Source: Nocardia nova NBRC 15556 (GTDB lineage Bacteria; Actinomycetota; Actinomycetes; Mycobacteriales; Mycobacteriaceae). From it: 37,489 nt of DNA. The notes under the pieces were generated by a model. The model was not told the origin of the DNA. It saw only the letters and a program-made list of their open reading frames with translations, and did no database searches. The translations under genes and the position numbers were made by a program. The first letter of the stretch is position 1. Each line of letters begins with the position of its first letter. Shown here piece after piece: positions 27,101-37,489 of this stretch. Location of the stretch: the NCBI RefSeq assembly GCF_001613005.1, contig NZ_BDBN01000091.1, positions 1 through 37,489 on the forward strand. The letters run 5' to 3'.

Positions 27101-28177
27101 CACCCGCGCCAGCTGTTCGTCGAGCACGTATTCGGTGATGTTGCGCACCGGCGCGCCGATGGTGACCGTCTCCCCCGGCACCAGCGGCGCGCTGATGTTG
27201 GTCATGATCGTGGTCTCGGTCGGGCCGTACCCGTTGTAGAACTCGCGGGTGCCGCCCTCGATCGCGATCGCCCAGCGCCGCACCAGTTCCGGCGGGCAGG
27301 CCTCCCCACCGGCGACCACGACGCGCAGGTCGTCCAGCCCGGCCGGATCCACCGAAGCCAGGGCCGCGGGCGTGACGAAGGCGTGGGTGACGCGTTCGCG
27401 CCGTAGCAGATTCGCCAGCTCGTCGCCGCCGAGTACCGACGGCGAGGCCACCACCATGGCCGCCGCACCGCCGATGGCCAGCAGCAGTTCCAGCACCGAG
27501 GCGTCGAACGAGGGCGATGCGAAATGCAGGGTGCGCGAGTCGTTTCCGACCCGGTACCGCTCGCGCTGTTCGTCACAGAAACTCGACAGCCCGGCCTGGG
27601 TGACCACGACACCCTTCGGCTTGCCGGTCGAGCCGGACGTGTAGATCACGTAGGCCGGATGTTCGGCCCGCAACGGCCGCAACCGATCGGCATAGGTGAC
27701 CGGGTCGCCGGAGAACTCCTCGAGCCGCGCGGCGAAATCAGCGGTGTCGACGGTCAGCCACTCCACCGAATCGGGCAGGTCCTCCCGCACCGGCGACACC
27801 GTGAGACCCAGTTTCGCACCGGAGTCGGAGACCATGTGCGCGACGCGATCGGCCGGATAGTTCGGATCCACCGGCACGAATCCGGCGCCGGTCTTGGCCA
27901 CCGCCCACACCGCGACCACCGATTCCACCGAGCGGGGAATACCGACGGCGACCAGATCCTCCGGGCCGATGCCGCGAGCGATGAGCAGCCGGGCCAGCCG
28001 GGTCGAACGCTCGTCGAGCTCGGCGTAGCTGAGTTCGGCCAGCGTGGTGGTGGCATCGGCGAACACCAGGGCCGTACCGGTCGGATCCGCCTCGACCGCG
28101 GTGGCCATGAGCTGGGGCAGGGTGGTGACGCGTGGCCGGCGGGTGCGTGTCGGCCGGACCCGAGCGGGGCGCGTCAT
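11318..28177 (-). CDS. Five-module nonribosomal peptide synthetase with epimerisation-type and thioesterase domains (modules 3-7)
   Basis: 5619 residues. Order, with rough residues: A 20-500, T (Ser566), C (HHIAADG at about 749), A (TSGSTG about 1237), T (Ser1629), C (HHIAADA at about 1828), A (TSGSTG about 2355), T (Ser2747), C (HHIAADG at about 2932), A (TSGSTG about 3423), T (Ser3810 in GGDSI), E (3860-4280, degenerate), C (HHILIDG at about 4444), A (TSGSTG about 4910), T (Ser5301), TE (GWSLGG Ser5439, His5585). Five pocket codes read by hand: DALFVAGIMK, DVWDFILVSK, DLWHLILVSK, DALFIAGIMK, DIWHFAWVVK; none matches a specificity I know firmly. It opens with an A domain and no C domain, so it must receive the chain from the upstream NRPS, whose last functional domain is a C. 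ATG 28177 follows GGAAG; an in-frame ATG at 28279 is a less likely alternative. Confidence 0.95.
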   Translation of the reverse strand: MTRPARVRPTRTRRPRVTTLPQLMATAVEADPTGTALVFADATTTLAELSYAELDERSTRLARLLIARGIGPEDLVAVGIPRSVESVVAVWAVAKTGAGFVPVDPNYPADRVAHMVSDSGAKLGLTVSPVREDLPDSVEWLTVDTADFAARLEEFSGDPVTYADRLRPLRAEHPAYVIYTSGSTGKPKGVVVTQAGLSSFCDEQRERYRVGNDSRTLHFASPSFDASVLELLLAIGGAAAMVVASPSVLGGDELANLLRRERVTHAFVTPAALASVDPAGLDDLRVVVAGGEACPPELVRRWAIAIEGGTREFYNGYGPTETTIMTNISAPLVPGETVTIGAPVRNITEYVLDEQLARVPRGAVGELYITGAQLARGYHLRPGLTAARFVANPFDANGSRLYRTGDLVRWTAAGELEYLGRNDFQVKIRGFRIELGEIDAVLAAHDSVDFAVTVGHTLHSGATILVSYVHAAEGAKVDTDELSEHAGHSLPAHMVPTTIMVLDAIPLTPVGKLDRAALPEPVLAAREFRAPSGALEEMVAAVFTDLLDPPGPVGADDDFFELGGNSLIATQVAGRLGAQISARVPARLLFEAATVAELAQRLEPLKGAGGRLALAPMPRPERIPLSLAQQRMWFLNQFDPESAANNIPFAIRLTGALNVEALQAAVADVVERHETLRTVYPSADGAGHQVILPASQSVPDLAPKPVTEDELPQWLAGYLLAGFDVAAEVPLRVAVAELAPDDHVVAVVVHHIAADGASVAPFMRDLLAAFLARRNRARPSWQPLPVQYADYALWQRALLGDEHDPDSLAAQQIDYWRTTLAGIPDRLDLPADRPRPQIASGRGAEYTFDIAPELHARLEELAQRTGTSLFMVVHAAFAILLARSSGTDDITIGTPVAGRGEAELDALVGMFVNTLVLRTRIDAATTVEQLLAAVKDTDLGAFSHAELPFERLVEVLDPVRSQAHHPLFQAALFFQNMQKPQLRLPGLVAETVEFDGAVAKFDLQLTAVPRTDAGAPAGVSAMFTYALDLFDEPTVATYADRLVRVLEGIVADPAAAVGDIELLDPAERLRILQDWNDTAHRVEPELLLDGYRRTALRNPDAVAVTYEGAQLTYAEFDAQVNQLARLLISRGVGPDALVGLAIRRSLDLVVGMYAIVAAGGAYVPLDPDHPADRIAHILDTAQPVCVVTTVADTVAVPARIPVLRLDTMDLGGFDPSPIRPGELLAPVRPDHPAYVIFTSGSTGRPKGVAVSHAAINNQIEWMLAAYPLGSGDVYLQKTATTFDVSLWGYFMPLRAGAELVVATHDGHRDPLYVAETIAAHGVTVTDFVPSMLTVFAAHIAAGSCPSLQDIFVIGEALPPETADAVHAVCDARIHNLYGPTEAAVSVTYWPVGEDDRPTVPIGLPQWNTRVYVLDGRLRPVPVGVPGELYLAGDQLARGYVRRPDLTADRFVANPFGHGERMYRTGDLVLWRDADETRPARLDYIGRTDFQVKFRGQRIELGEIETALLALPGVSQAVALVMGSALGDQLVAYVVAQPRTTLDPERLRNGVKDSLPAYMVPAVVVVLDAFPLNPSGKLDRKALPEPTFSSREFRAPSTPVEEIVAEVFGSVLGLERVGADDDFFALGGNSLIATQVVARLGAAVGGRVPVRSLFETPTVAGLAATLDSQTHIRRGAELGSIERPEQLPLSLAQQRMWFLNRFDQAETAEEAVHSGSAAYNLPFALRLTGSLDVEALGAALDDVVARHEVLRTVYPETPEGPVQVILPADTRLGLRPERTAAAAVADAVYALAATPFDVTSEVPLRVRLLEISDLAPGSRREYVLAVVVHHIAADASSMGPLVRDVMTAYAARTCGAAPDWAPLRVQYADYALWQRAVLGSESQSDSIAAQQISYWQRELAGLPDVLELPTDRPRPPVATLAGARVDVRIAPEVHAGLVELARAHGATLFMVVHSAFALLLARLSGGDDIAVGSPIAGRGEAELDDLIGMFVNTVVFRTRVERGEPFTELLARQRETDLQAFAHADIPFERLVEVLNPPRSTAHHPLFQVGLSFQNLARTELELPGLSVAGVDADLDVSQFDLHLIVADAYDADGNPDGIGGFLTYATDLFDAATAESIVERLSLLLAGVVAEAATAVGDLDILTSAERAELERAATGAAHPVAAATLPELLAATIAARPNGVALTADADEQFGGTPAELTYGELGERVHRLARHLISLGVGPESRVALALRRGVDLVVAMYAVSVAGGAYVPLDPDQPAERVGYILDSADPVCVLTSSDIPNLPGRTAPSAAAAATRDWRGRSQSMPALADSGRSAAREDVVRLDELDLSGLSARPVTDADRIAPLLPQHTAYVIFTSGSTGRPKGVAVPHGAIVNQLVWKTAEFDLRADDAVLLKTAATFDLSVWEFWSAAVSGGRLVIAAPDGHRDPAYLNDLIRRTGVTTLHVVPSMLDALLTEARTNTAPEATSPLRRVLAIGEALPAALAQRFAAAHPEVELYNLYGPTEAAVSITAHRVGAADELSVPIGAPEWNSSVYVLDSRLHPVPVGVSGELYLAGAQLARGYFGRADLTADRFVADPFGSGSRMYRTGDLVAWTANGELEYRGRTDFQVKVRGFRIELGEIEAALLRLPQLAQAVVVAKSDPRTGDRLVAYLVSADRELDVAQVKSALASALPNYMVPAAFVVLDALPLTVNGKLDRKALPEPEFETTAFRAPSTPVEEIVAGTFAEVLGIDRVGLDDDFFALGGNSLLATQVAARIGAALEVRVPVRALFEAATVGALAARVERTGTERPRLPLVAGPRPDAVPLSYAQQRMWFLNQFDTAATVYNIPVAIRLSGALDVAALRQAVADLAARHEVLRTIYPESESGGAVQQVLAPGAVSIDLEPVQIGEERVAHEVGRQVASGFDVTTEIPFRIRLFQLSASEFVLVFVAHHIAADGWSMGPLTRDLMTAYVARAAGQAPSWAPLPIQYADYALWQRAALGAEDDPESLVSAQLSYWTQELADLPDELRLPADRPRPAVQSFAGAKVDFAVDSQVHAGLTALAQRHNSTVFMVVHTALAVFLARMSGTEDIAIGAPIAGRGEAELDDLIGMFVNTLVLRSRVAPGRSFAELLADNRETDLRAFAHADVPFERLVEALDPERSTARHPLFQVALSFENLAGTSFELPGLSFTALDPAADTAKFDLLLTLREQRTGSGGEAGIFGEFTYATDLFDRDTVVDFGRRLGRILAAVARDADIAVGDLDILVGSETEDLAARTGLPAVAPATLPDLMAAAVAANPDGPAVVVGGRAFTYAQLDLASTKLARRLIELGAGPDKHVAVAIPRSLEGVVALWSVAKSGAAFVPIDPTYPYDRIAHMVADCRADLGVTVRAEVADLPDTAGGWIVLDDPNFAYEVDSLSGAPVSDAERLVPLRPDNTAYLIYTSGSTGLPKGVVVTHAGLANFSAEQRERYRLDRDSRALAFASPSFDASMLELLLAIGACGALVIVPPRTFGGEELAEVIRGQRVTHAFLTPSVLASLDSDALASMQAIVAGGEAVPADLVAKWGGAPDGSGRRFHNGYGPTETTIMTNISDPLSPGDVVTIGGPIRGMRALILDSRLRLVPEGVAGELYLGGIQLARGYHDRPGLTAARFVADPYGPPGQRLYRTGDVVRWRRGEPVVEYVGRNDFQVKIRGLRIELGEIDSALIDQPGVDFAVTVGHRTATGTTILVSYVRSAAGLPLDTETLTAELAARLPEYMVPTAIVVLDEIPLTPVGKLDRKALPEPVLEAKRYRAPQTATEQVVAEVIGEVLGVDRVGVDDDFFALGGDSIVSIQVVSRARARGVHFTPRDVFTARTVEALARAATVEAPAAAEQSGPMPLPPAAIRALELDPSGRELRAIALDIPADCDPERIRAAVTGVLDRHAVLSARLDVEAGALVIPETPVPAILRQFAPGPDAVDLAVRSLAQELDPADGRTIAFALIAPSDPGESAGAATSLVVAANGLVVDDTSWRIVVDELSESWAGGHSAPAAVDAGPLGVGRALAASAVAAETVEQLDWWQRHLAAAPADAPVEGIDLAARGRVSLVITAEGAAAVDAVAHAYHATIEDVLITAFALAQERGARADAGDLIGTVVRLAADGRAVAGAESAGTVGGFTSTYPLLVGLTDIDVEQALLGNRAAGDAIAQIKELRRGVPDSGVGYGLLRYLNPDTASALAAAPQGRTAFRYRDLRPARPYPHLPAADLLLDITVDATEDGLLARFDYAAAVFTVDQVKEFAGLWVRALGGLAEHGTHADAGGFTVSDFELVRLETADIAKLSQDYPDLADVWPVTPLQSGMLFHALLADTSTDVYITQFTLDLGGAVDERRLREAAQAVLDRHDNLRVAFAADAAGNPVQVVLDHVDVPWRGIDLTDLAPEAAEAEAVRMCELDYGRRFAMDRAPLLRFTLFRLGADAYRLLVTSHHILIDGWSTPLLMQDLLTLYAVGARSRQLPPAGSYGDYLRWLIAQDPAAARAQWQRALDGITEPTPLAPVDPSREISAGVGEIGFELSVADTTELTRLAARLGVTVNTVVQAAWGLLIGRSIDRDDVVFGATVSGRPPALPGVETMVGLFLNAIPVRVRLGATDTLAGLLSQLQAEQAALLDFHYLGLSDIQQAVGVEGLFDSLVVFESFPVDRDGLDRVGSIDGMHVTGIGAVNGTHYPVTVIVVLDNQLRISLKYLRDVFDEAAAHALSQRLAALIGRFTDTPQARVADVDALLDGERAALEARNATEVPQLRDQATLLSLFDEQVARTPQAPALHFGDVTLSYRELDLRSRALAAELLGRGVEPNSLVAVAMRRSIDLVVGIYAVLRTGAGYVPVDPDHPAERNEFVLANARPVCVLTTGRDGFATDSGVPVVDISGLDGEPESVAALRFPYVHPDAVAYVIHTSGSTGRPKGVVITHRQMTNQFRWAQRTYPHDTGDVVLHKTPITFDISTWELFWPLQTGAAIVIAEPDGHRDPAYLSQVIEQRSVSTVHFVPSMLDAFLDPAANAAVTRGYPSLRRVFAAGEALSGETAQRFRATLADTELVNWYGPAEATVVTAWPAGDSDGVAVLIGTPVANTRVYVLDRQLRPVPPGSPGELYVAGVQLARGYLGAPALTAERFVAHEGGQRLYRTGDIVRWRETGAGAALEYLGRSDFQIKLRGQRIELGEIEAVLAGFAPVRHAVVSLVRSSSGDRLVAYVVPDAGAIDEAELLAYARESLPAYMIPAAVVVLDALPLNASGKLDRKALPVPQFSGRPYRAPSTSLEEAIASVFAEVLGADRVGLDDDFFDLGGNSLVATRAVSRLRALTGVEVRVQWFFLGSTVAALAQRIVAAMSDEHDYDLESDAALGVLLPIRAQGEGDTLFCIHPMYGLSWCYAGLTRYVADRPILGVQSPALSEDDYLPESLQEMADRYVAEIRAVQPHGPYHLLGWSLGGVLAHAVATTLQAAGERVGSVSMLDSHAEIDVADFRTAIREALAEIGIGAEALVGNGDIHDLSEEAVAALHATIPPDMAVLTPDRVRRIYRSAVRSAELIAEHRPDVYRGRLDYFSAAGHETAAQNWRPYVEGEIADHPVGVSHDQMTSPPALAELGPVLAQVLARGGGPRPDGSSPA
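12110..15300 (-). other. NRPS module 7: C-A-T
   Basis: The C domain (VWPVTPLQSGMLFH, HHILIDGWS) is the type normally found after an E domain. The A domain has code DIWHFAWVVK; Trp at the 322 position implies a small or blocked pocket, and I cannot name the substrate. Its A5 core reads YGPAE instead of YGPTE (about 13000-13016). The T domain has DLGGNSL with Ser5301. Confidence 0.75.
15330..16610 (-). pseudogene. Catalytically dead epimerisation domain (module 6)
   Basis: Domain-level decay inside an intact gene. The region from PLPPAAIRALEL to the RYLNP and FRYRDL blocks has the order of an NRPS E domain and follows a T domain with the E-type GGDSI core. The catalytic HHxxxDG is replaced by N3984-G-L-V-V-D-D3990 (the SWR tail is kept), and the EGHGRE motif is A4119-A-D-G-R-A4124. 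Both catalytic residues (second His, Glu) are lost, and the NYLG-type motif reads RYRD. Racemisation is not expected. The frame is open, so it may persist as a structural spacer. Confidence 0.8.
15330..19780 (-). other. NRPS module 6: C-A-T-E
   Basis: The C domain has HHIAADGWS. The A domain code is DALFIAGIMK, one residue away from module 3, so the two probably take the same amino acid. The T domain uses the GGDSI form (Ser3810) typical before E domains. The E domain itself is degenerate. Confidence 0.75.
19780..23130 (-). other. NRPS module 5: C-A-T
   Basis: The C domain reads HHIAADASS, so the usual Gly of HHxxxDG is Ala1834; the His pair and Asp1833 are intact. The A domain code is DLWHLILVSK; the DxWHxxLV frame resembles serine activators but Ile at 301 and Ser at 331 do not fit, so no substrate is called. 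A low-complexity insert of about 35 residues (around 21220-21330, rich in Ala, Arg and Ser) lies between the A2 and A3 cores and is absent from module 4. Confidence 0.75.
23130..26330 (-). other. NRPS module 4: C-A-T
   Basis: The C domain has intact HHIAADG. The A domain code is DVWDFILVSK, sharing D-x-W-x-x-I-L-V-S-K with module 5, which suggests duplication of a module followed by pocket drift (Asp versus His at 278). The T domain is LGGNSL, Ser1629. Substrate not called. Confidence 0.75.
26330..28177 (-). other. NRPS module 3: A-T at the start of the second protein
   Basis: The protein begins with an Arg-rich tail (MTRPARVRPTRTRRPR) and goes straight into an A domain with intact SYAEL, TSGSTGKPKG, YGPTE, TGD and GKLDR cores. 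The code is DALFVAGIMK, near-identical to module 6 and similar to module 1. The T domain is DDDFFELGGNSL with Ser566. Its C domain is on the upstream protein. Confidence 0.8.
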
Positions 28178-28330
28178 GCCGTCACTTCCAGCGCGTACTG
28201 TCCGCTGACCACCCGTACCACCTATCTCATCCTGCCTGTCGTCGCCGCATGCGCCTGCACGCAGGCCACCCTTGTCCATCGATTCCGGCCGCGGCGGGCG
28301 TTACTTTCCCGCGATCGTGCCACCGGTTGC
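28178..28330 (-). other. 153-bp gap between the two NRPS genes
   Basis: This holds GGAAG before ATG 28177 and an in-frame extension of the downstream NRPS back to ATG 28279. I see no terminator or convincing promoter, so the two NRPS genes are probably co-transcribed. Confidence 0.5.
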
Positions 28331-35692
<7,362 letters not shown>

Positions 35693-35760
35693 TCGAGTGT
35701 CTTCACCTCTCGCGTCCAGCAGGTCCGCACGGTCGAACACCCCCTCGCGCGGTCCGAGCA

Positions 35761-35766
35761 ATCATA
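35761..35766 (-). promoter_or_regulatory. -10 element of the NRPS operon
   Basis: TATGAT on the minus strand, about 68 nt before ATG 35692, in an AT-rich patch (CTTATATGAT). No good -35 at 17 bp (CCACGC there), which fits an activator-dependent promoter. Confidence 0.55.
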
Positions 35767-35817
35767 TAAGGATGGCGAGCACGGCGTGGTGCGCCGGATC
35801 GAACTGGTGACCCGCCG

Positions 35818-35832
35818 GTACTCCTAGTACTC
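35818..35832. promoter_or_regulatory. Direct repeat upstream of the NRPS promoter
   Basis: GTACTC-CTA-GTACTC, about 50-65 bp upstream of the -10. It could be a site for the neighbouring HTH regulator. A second pair, GTCACAG at 35886-35892 and 35907-35913, is spaced 21 bp, two helical turns, and overlaps the end of the regulator gene. Confidence 0.4.
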
Positions 35833-35907
35833 ATCGCTGCCAGGGTGCCTCGATGTTGCGCTTCGTGTCGACTTCCGTGGCACTGGTCACAGTAGGTCCC
35901 CAGCTTG

Positions 35908-36885
35908 TCACAGCCAGCCGCGGCGGATCGCCTGCACGCCCGCCTGGAACCGGGTGCTGGCGCCCAGTCGCTCCAGCAGGCTCGCGGTCCGCCGCACCAC
36001 AGTGCGCCGGGACATGCCCAGCCGCCGGGCGATGGTGTCGTCCGTCGCGCCCAGGCCCATGAGGGTCAGAATGGCCCGGTCGCGTTCGTCCAGCGGCTGG
36101 TCCGGATTCACCGAGATCGGCGCGGCCAGCGACCACAACACCTCGAAGGTGTGCACGATCGCGTCCAGCGTCGGACAGGCCGCGATGCGCAGCCCCATCG
36201 GATCGCCGCGGCGTTCGTCGTGGTGCAGCATCAGCGCCGCGCGGTCGTCGTCGGCGATGATCACCTTGAAGGGCGGATCGGGCAACGTGCGCGCCTGCGC
36301 CCCGGCGGTATTGGCCTGCAGCGCGAAGCGCAGCCGATCGGGATCCTGATAGATGGTGTCCTGATAGAGCGTCTGGTAGCGCACGCCCGCCGACATCCGC
36401 GCCGAGCGCAGATCGAACAGCCGTGCGGCGCGTTCGCCTTCGCACAGATACGGGCCCCGGTCGATCATCCGGATCCGGCTGCGCGCGGCGCGCTGCAGAT
36501 CCTCGAATTCGGCGACCACCTCGCGGGCCTCGTACATCGGCACGACGGTGCCGTCGCCGCGGGTGGTGCGGCGCACCGAGCGGAAGGTCTCGCCCAGCCG
36601 GGCCGCGGCCTCGTGCATGCGCGCGGTTTCGGCCTGGCGGCGGCGGGATTCGGCTTCCGACAGGGCCTCGGGGGCATGCGCGTCCCAGCGGACGGAGTCA
36701 CCGATTTCGATGCGGACCACGGCCTGCATCTCACAGAGTTCGTCCAGGGCCGCCGCGACGGACTCGCGGGAACACTCCAGATATTGCGCCAGCTCCGACA
36801 GGCTGGACCGCGGATGCTGCACCAGAGCGGTATAGGTGCGGCCGTGCACGGATCCGGAGTCGAACAGCTCGTACAAACCAGTCAA
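35908..36885 (-). CDS. TrmB-like / LuxR-type HTH regulator, candidate NRPS regulator
   Basis: 325 residues. The N-terminal winged HTH reads YTALVQHPRSSLSELAQYLE then SRESVAAALDELCEM (about 18-55), as in TrmB-like proteins. A middle domain (about 100-255) has a phospholipase-D-like sensor look in FKVIIADDDRAALMLHHDE. A C-terminal LuxR-type HTH reads LGATDDTIARRLGMSRRTVV (about 280-310). This architecture is common among actinobacterial regulators near secondary-metabolite genes. The start is TTG 36885: GGGGGG sits 8 nt upstream, while longer reading frames run into the M23 gene. It lies just upstream of the NRPS promoter on the same strand, separated by 215 bp. Control of the NRPS is inference. 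Confidence 0.8.
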   Translation of the reverse strand: MTGLYELFDSGSVHGRTYTALVQHPRSSLSELAQYLECSRESVAAALDELCEMQAVVRIEIGDSVRWDAHAPEALSEAESRRRQAETARMHEAAARLGETFRSVRRTTRGDGTVVPMYEAREVVAEFEDLQRAARSRIRMIDRGPYLCEGERAARLFDLRSARMSAGVRYQTLYQDTIYQDPDRLRFALQANTAGAQARTLPDPPFKVIIADDDRAALMLHHDERRGDPMGLRIAACPTLDAIVHTFEVLWSLAAPISVNPDQPLDERDRAILTLMGLGATDDTIARRLGMSRRTVVRRTASLLERLGASTRFQAGVQAIRRGWL

Positions 36886-36938
36886 TGCATCAACCCCCCG
36901 CGGCCGGCCGAGCCGGGCGGCCGACGACAGCGCGGGCG

Positions 36939-37489
36939 CTATTCGCCCGCCCCCCACGACTGCTGGGACAGGACGACGCCCTTGCTCGCCAGATAGGGAG
37001 CGGGATCGATCTTGACGTCGCTGGGATCCCAGATCTCCAGATGCAGGTGCGGGCCGGTGGAGTTGCCGCGGTTGCCGACGGTGGCGATCACGTCGCCGGC
37101 GTTCACCCGCTGGCCGACGTGGGTGAGGATGTCGTTGACGTGGCCGTACACCGCGGTGGTGCCGTCGTCCTGCTTCACCCGGACCCACAGCCCGAAGCCC
37201 GAGGCGGGACCGGCATCGATCACCGTGCCGTTCTCCACCGAATGAATAGGAGTACCGATCGCGTCGGCGAAGTCGACACCGTAGTGCATGGCGCCCCATC
37301 GGGATCCGAAGCCGGAACTGACGACCCCGGCCACCGGTCGCACGGCCTGGGCCGGTGCGAGCTGCTGCTGAATACCCTTCAGCACCTCTTCGGCGTGCGA
37401 GAGCGGACCGGCGACCTCCGGCGGCAGATTCTGCAGACCGAACGGCGCGGGCGCGGCCACCGGCTGGGCCTGCGGCGCGGCCGGCGTCT
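36939..37489 (-). CDS. M23-family peptidoglycan endopeptidase (partial, N-terminus off the right edge)
   Basis: At least 182 residues, the C-terminal end of a LytM/M23 zinc metallopeptidase. Zinc and catalytic motifs are present: MHYGVDFAD (HxxxD form) and GPHLHLEIW (HxH). Between them lie GTPIHSVENGTVIDAG and YGHVNDILTHVGQRVNAGDV, all diagnostic. M23 enzymes cleave peptide cross-links in the cell wall, usually outside the membrane. The visible Pro/Ala-rich start (AAPAPFGLQ) suggests a linker, so a signal peptide probably lies beyond the edge. It ends 53 bp before the regulator gene and may be read with it. Confidence 0.9.
   Translation of the reverse strand, partial: TPAAPQAQPVAAPAPFGLQNLPPEVAGPLSHAEEVLKGIQQQLAPAQAVRPVAGVVSSGFGSRWGAMHYGVDFADAIGTPIHSVENGTVIDAGPASGFGLWVRVKQDDGTTAVYGHVNDILTHVGQRVNAGDVIATVGNRGNSTGPHLHLEIWDPSDVKIDPAPYLASKGVVLSQQSWGAGE

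Noticed and set aside
28179..28279. Upstream start for the second NRPS (ATG 28279)
   Set aside because: Adds a 34-residue Gly-rich leader unlike other A-first NRPS starts; ATG 28177 has a better ribosome site and an Arg-rich tail parallel to that of the first NRPS. Kept only as an alternative.

Overview
The window is GC-rich actinobacterial DNA. An antigen-85-type esterase (a mycolyltransferase-like fold) together with very large NRPS genes suggests a mycolate-containing member of Mycobacteriales, most likely Nocardia or a close relative. The genus is inference. Much of the GC-rich sequence stays open in shadow frames, so calls rest on recognisable protein motifs and not on open length.

Left third (1-11166): a partial enoyl-CoA hydratase/isomerase; a tandem double-TetR regulator diverging from it across a region with two GTTAAC boxes; an aldehyde-dehydrogenase-like protein that lacks the catalytic cysteine; a three-gene DrrABC-type ABC exporter with overlapping genes; a small RHH-antitoxin/Doc-toxin pair with a palindromic operator; a MerR regulator divergent from a polysaccharide-deacetylase/PuuE-like protein; an Nramp (MntH) manganese transporter; and a secreted Ag85-like esterase.

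Right two thirds (11318-35692, minus strand): two giant NRPS genes. The upstream one (28331-35692) is A-T-C-A-T-C followed by a truncated, motif-less A-domain remnant. The downstream one (11318-28177) is A-T-C-A-T-C-A-T-C-A-T-E-C-A-T-TE. Read together they form a seven-module line ending in a thioesterase. The pocket codes I extracted by hand are DVLLVAGILK, DFWNVGMVHK (threonine), DALFVAGIMK, DVWDFILVSK, DLWHLILVSK, DALFIAGIMK and DIWHFAWVVK. Only the threonine call is firm. Both proteins start directly with an A domain behind an Arg-rich tail. The split falls after a C domain, at the decayed A domain. The single epimerisation domain has lost both catalytic residues, so the product is probably all-L unless a condensation domain is dual-function. 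No MbtH, starter C domain, acyl ligase or tailoring enzyme is visible in the window.

Right edge (35908-37489): a TrmB-like/LuxR-type regulator just upstream of the NRPS genes and in the same direction (a candidate pathway regulator), and a partial M23 peptidase. The NRPS promoter region holds a TATGAT -10 and short direct repeats that could be activator sites.
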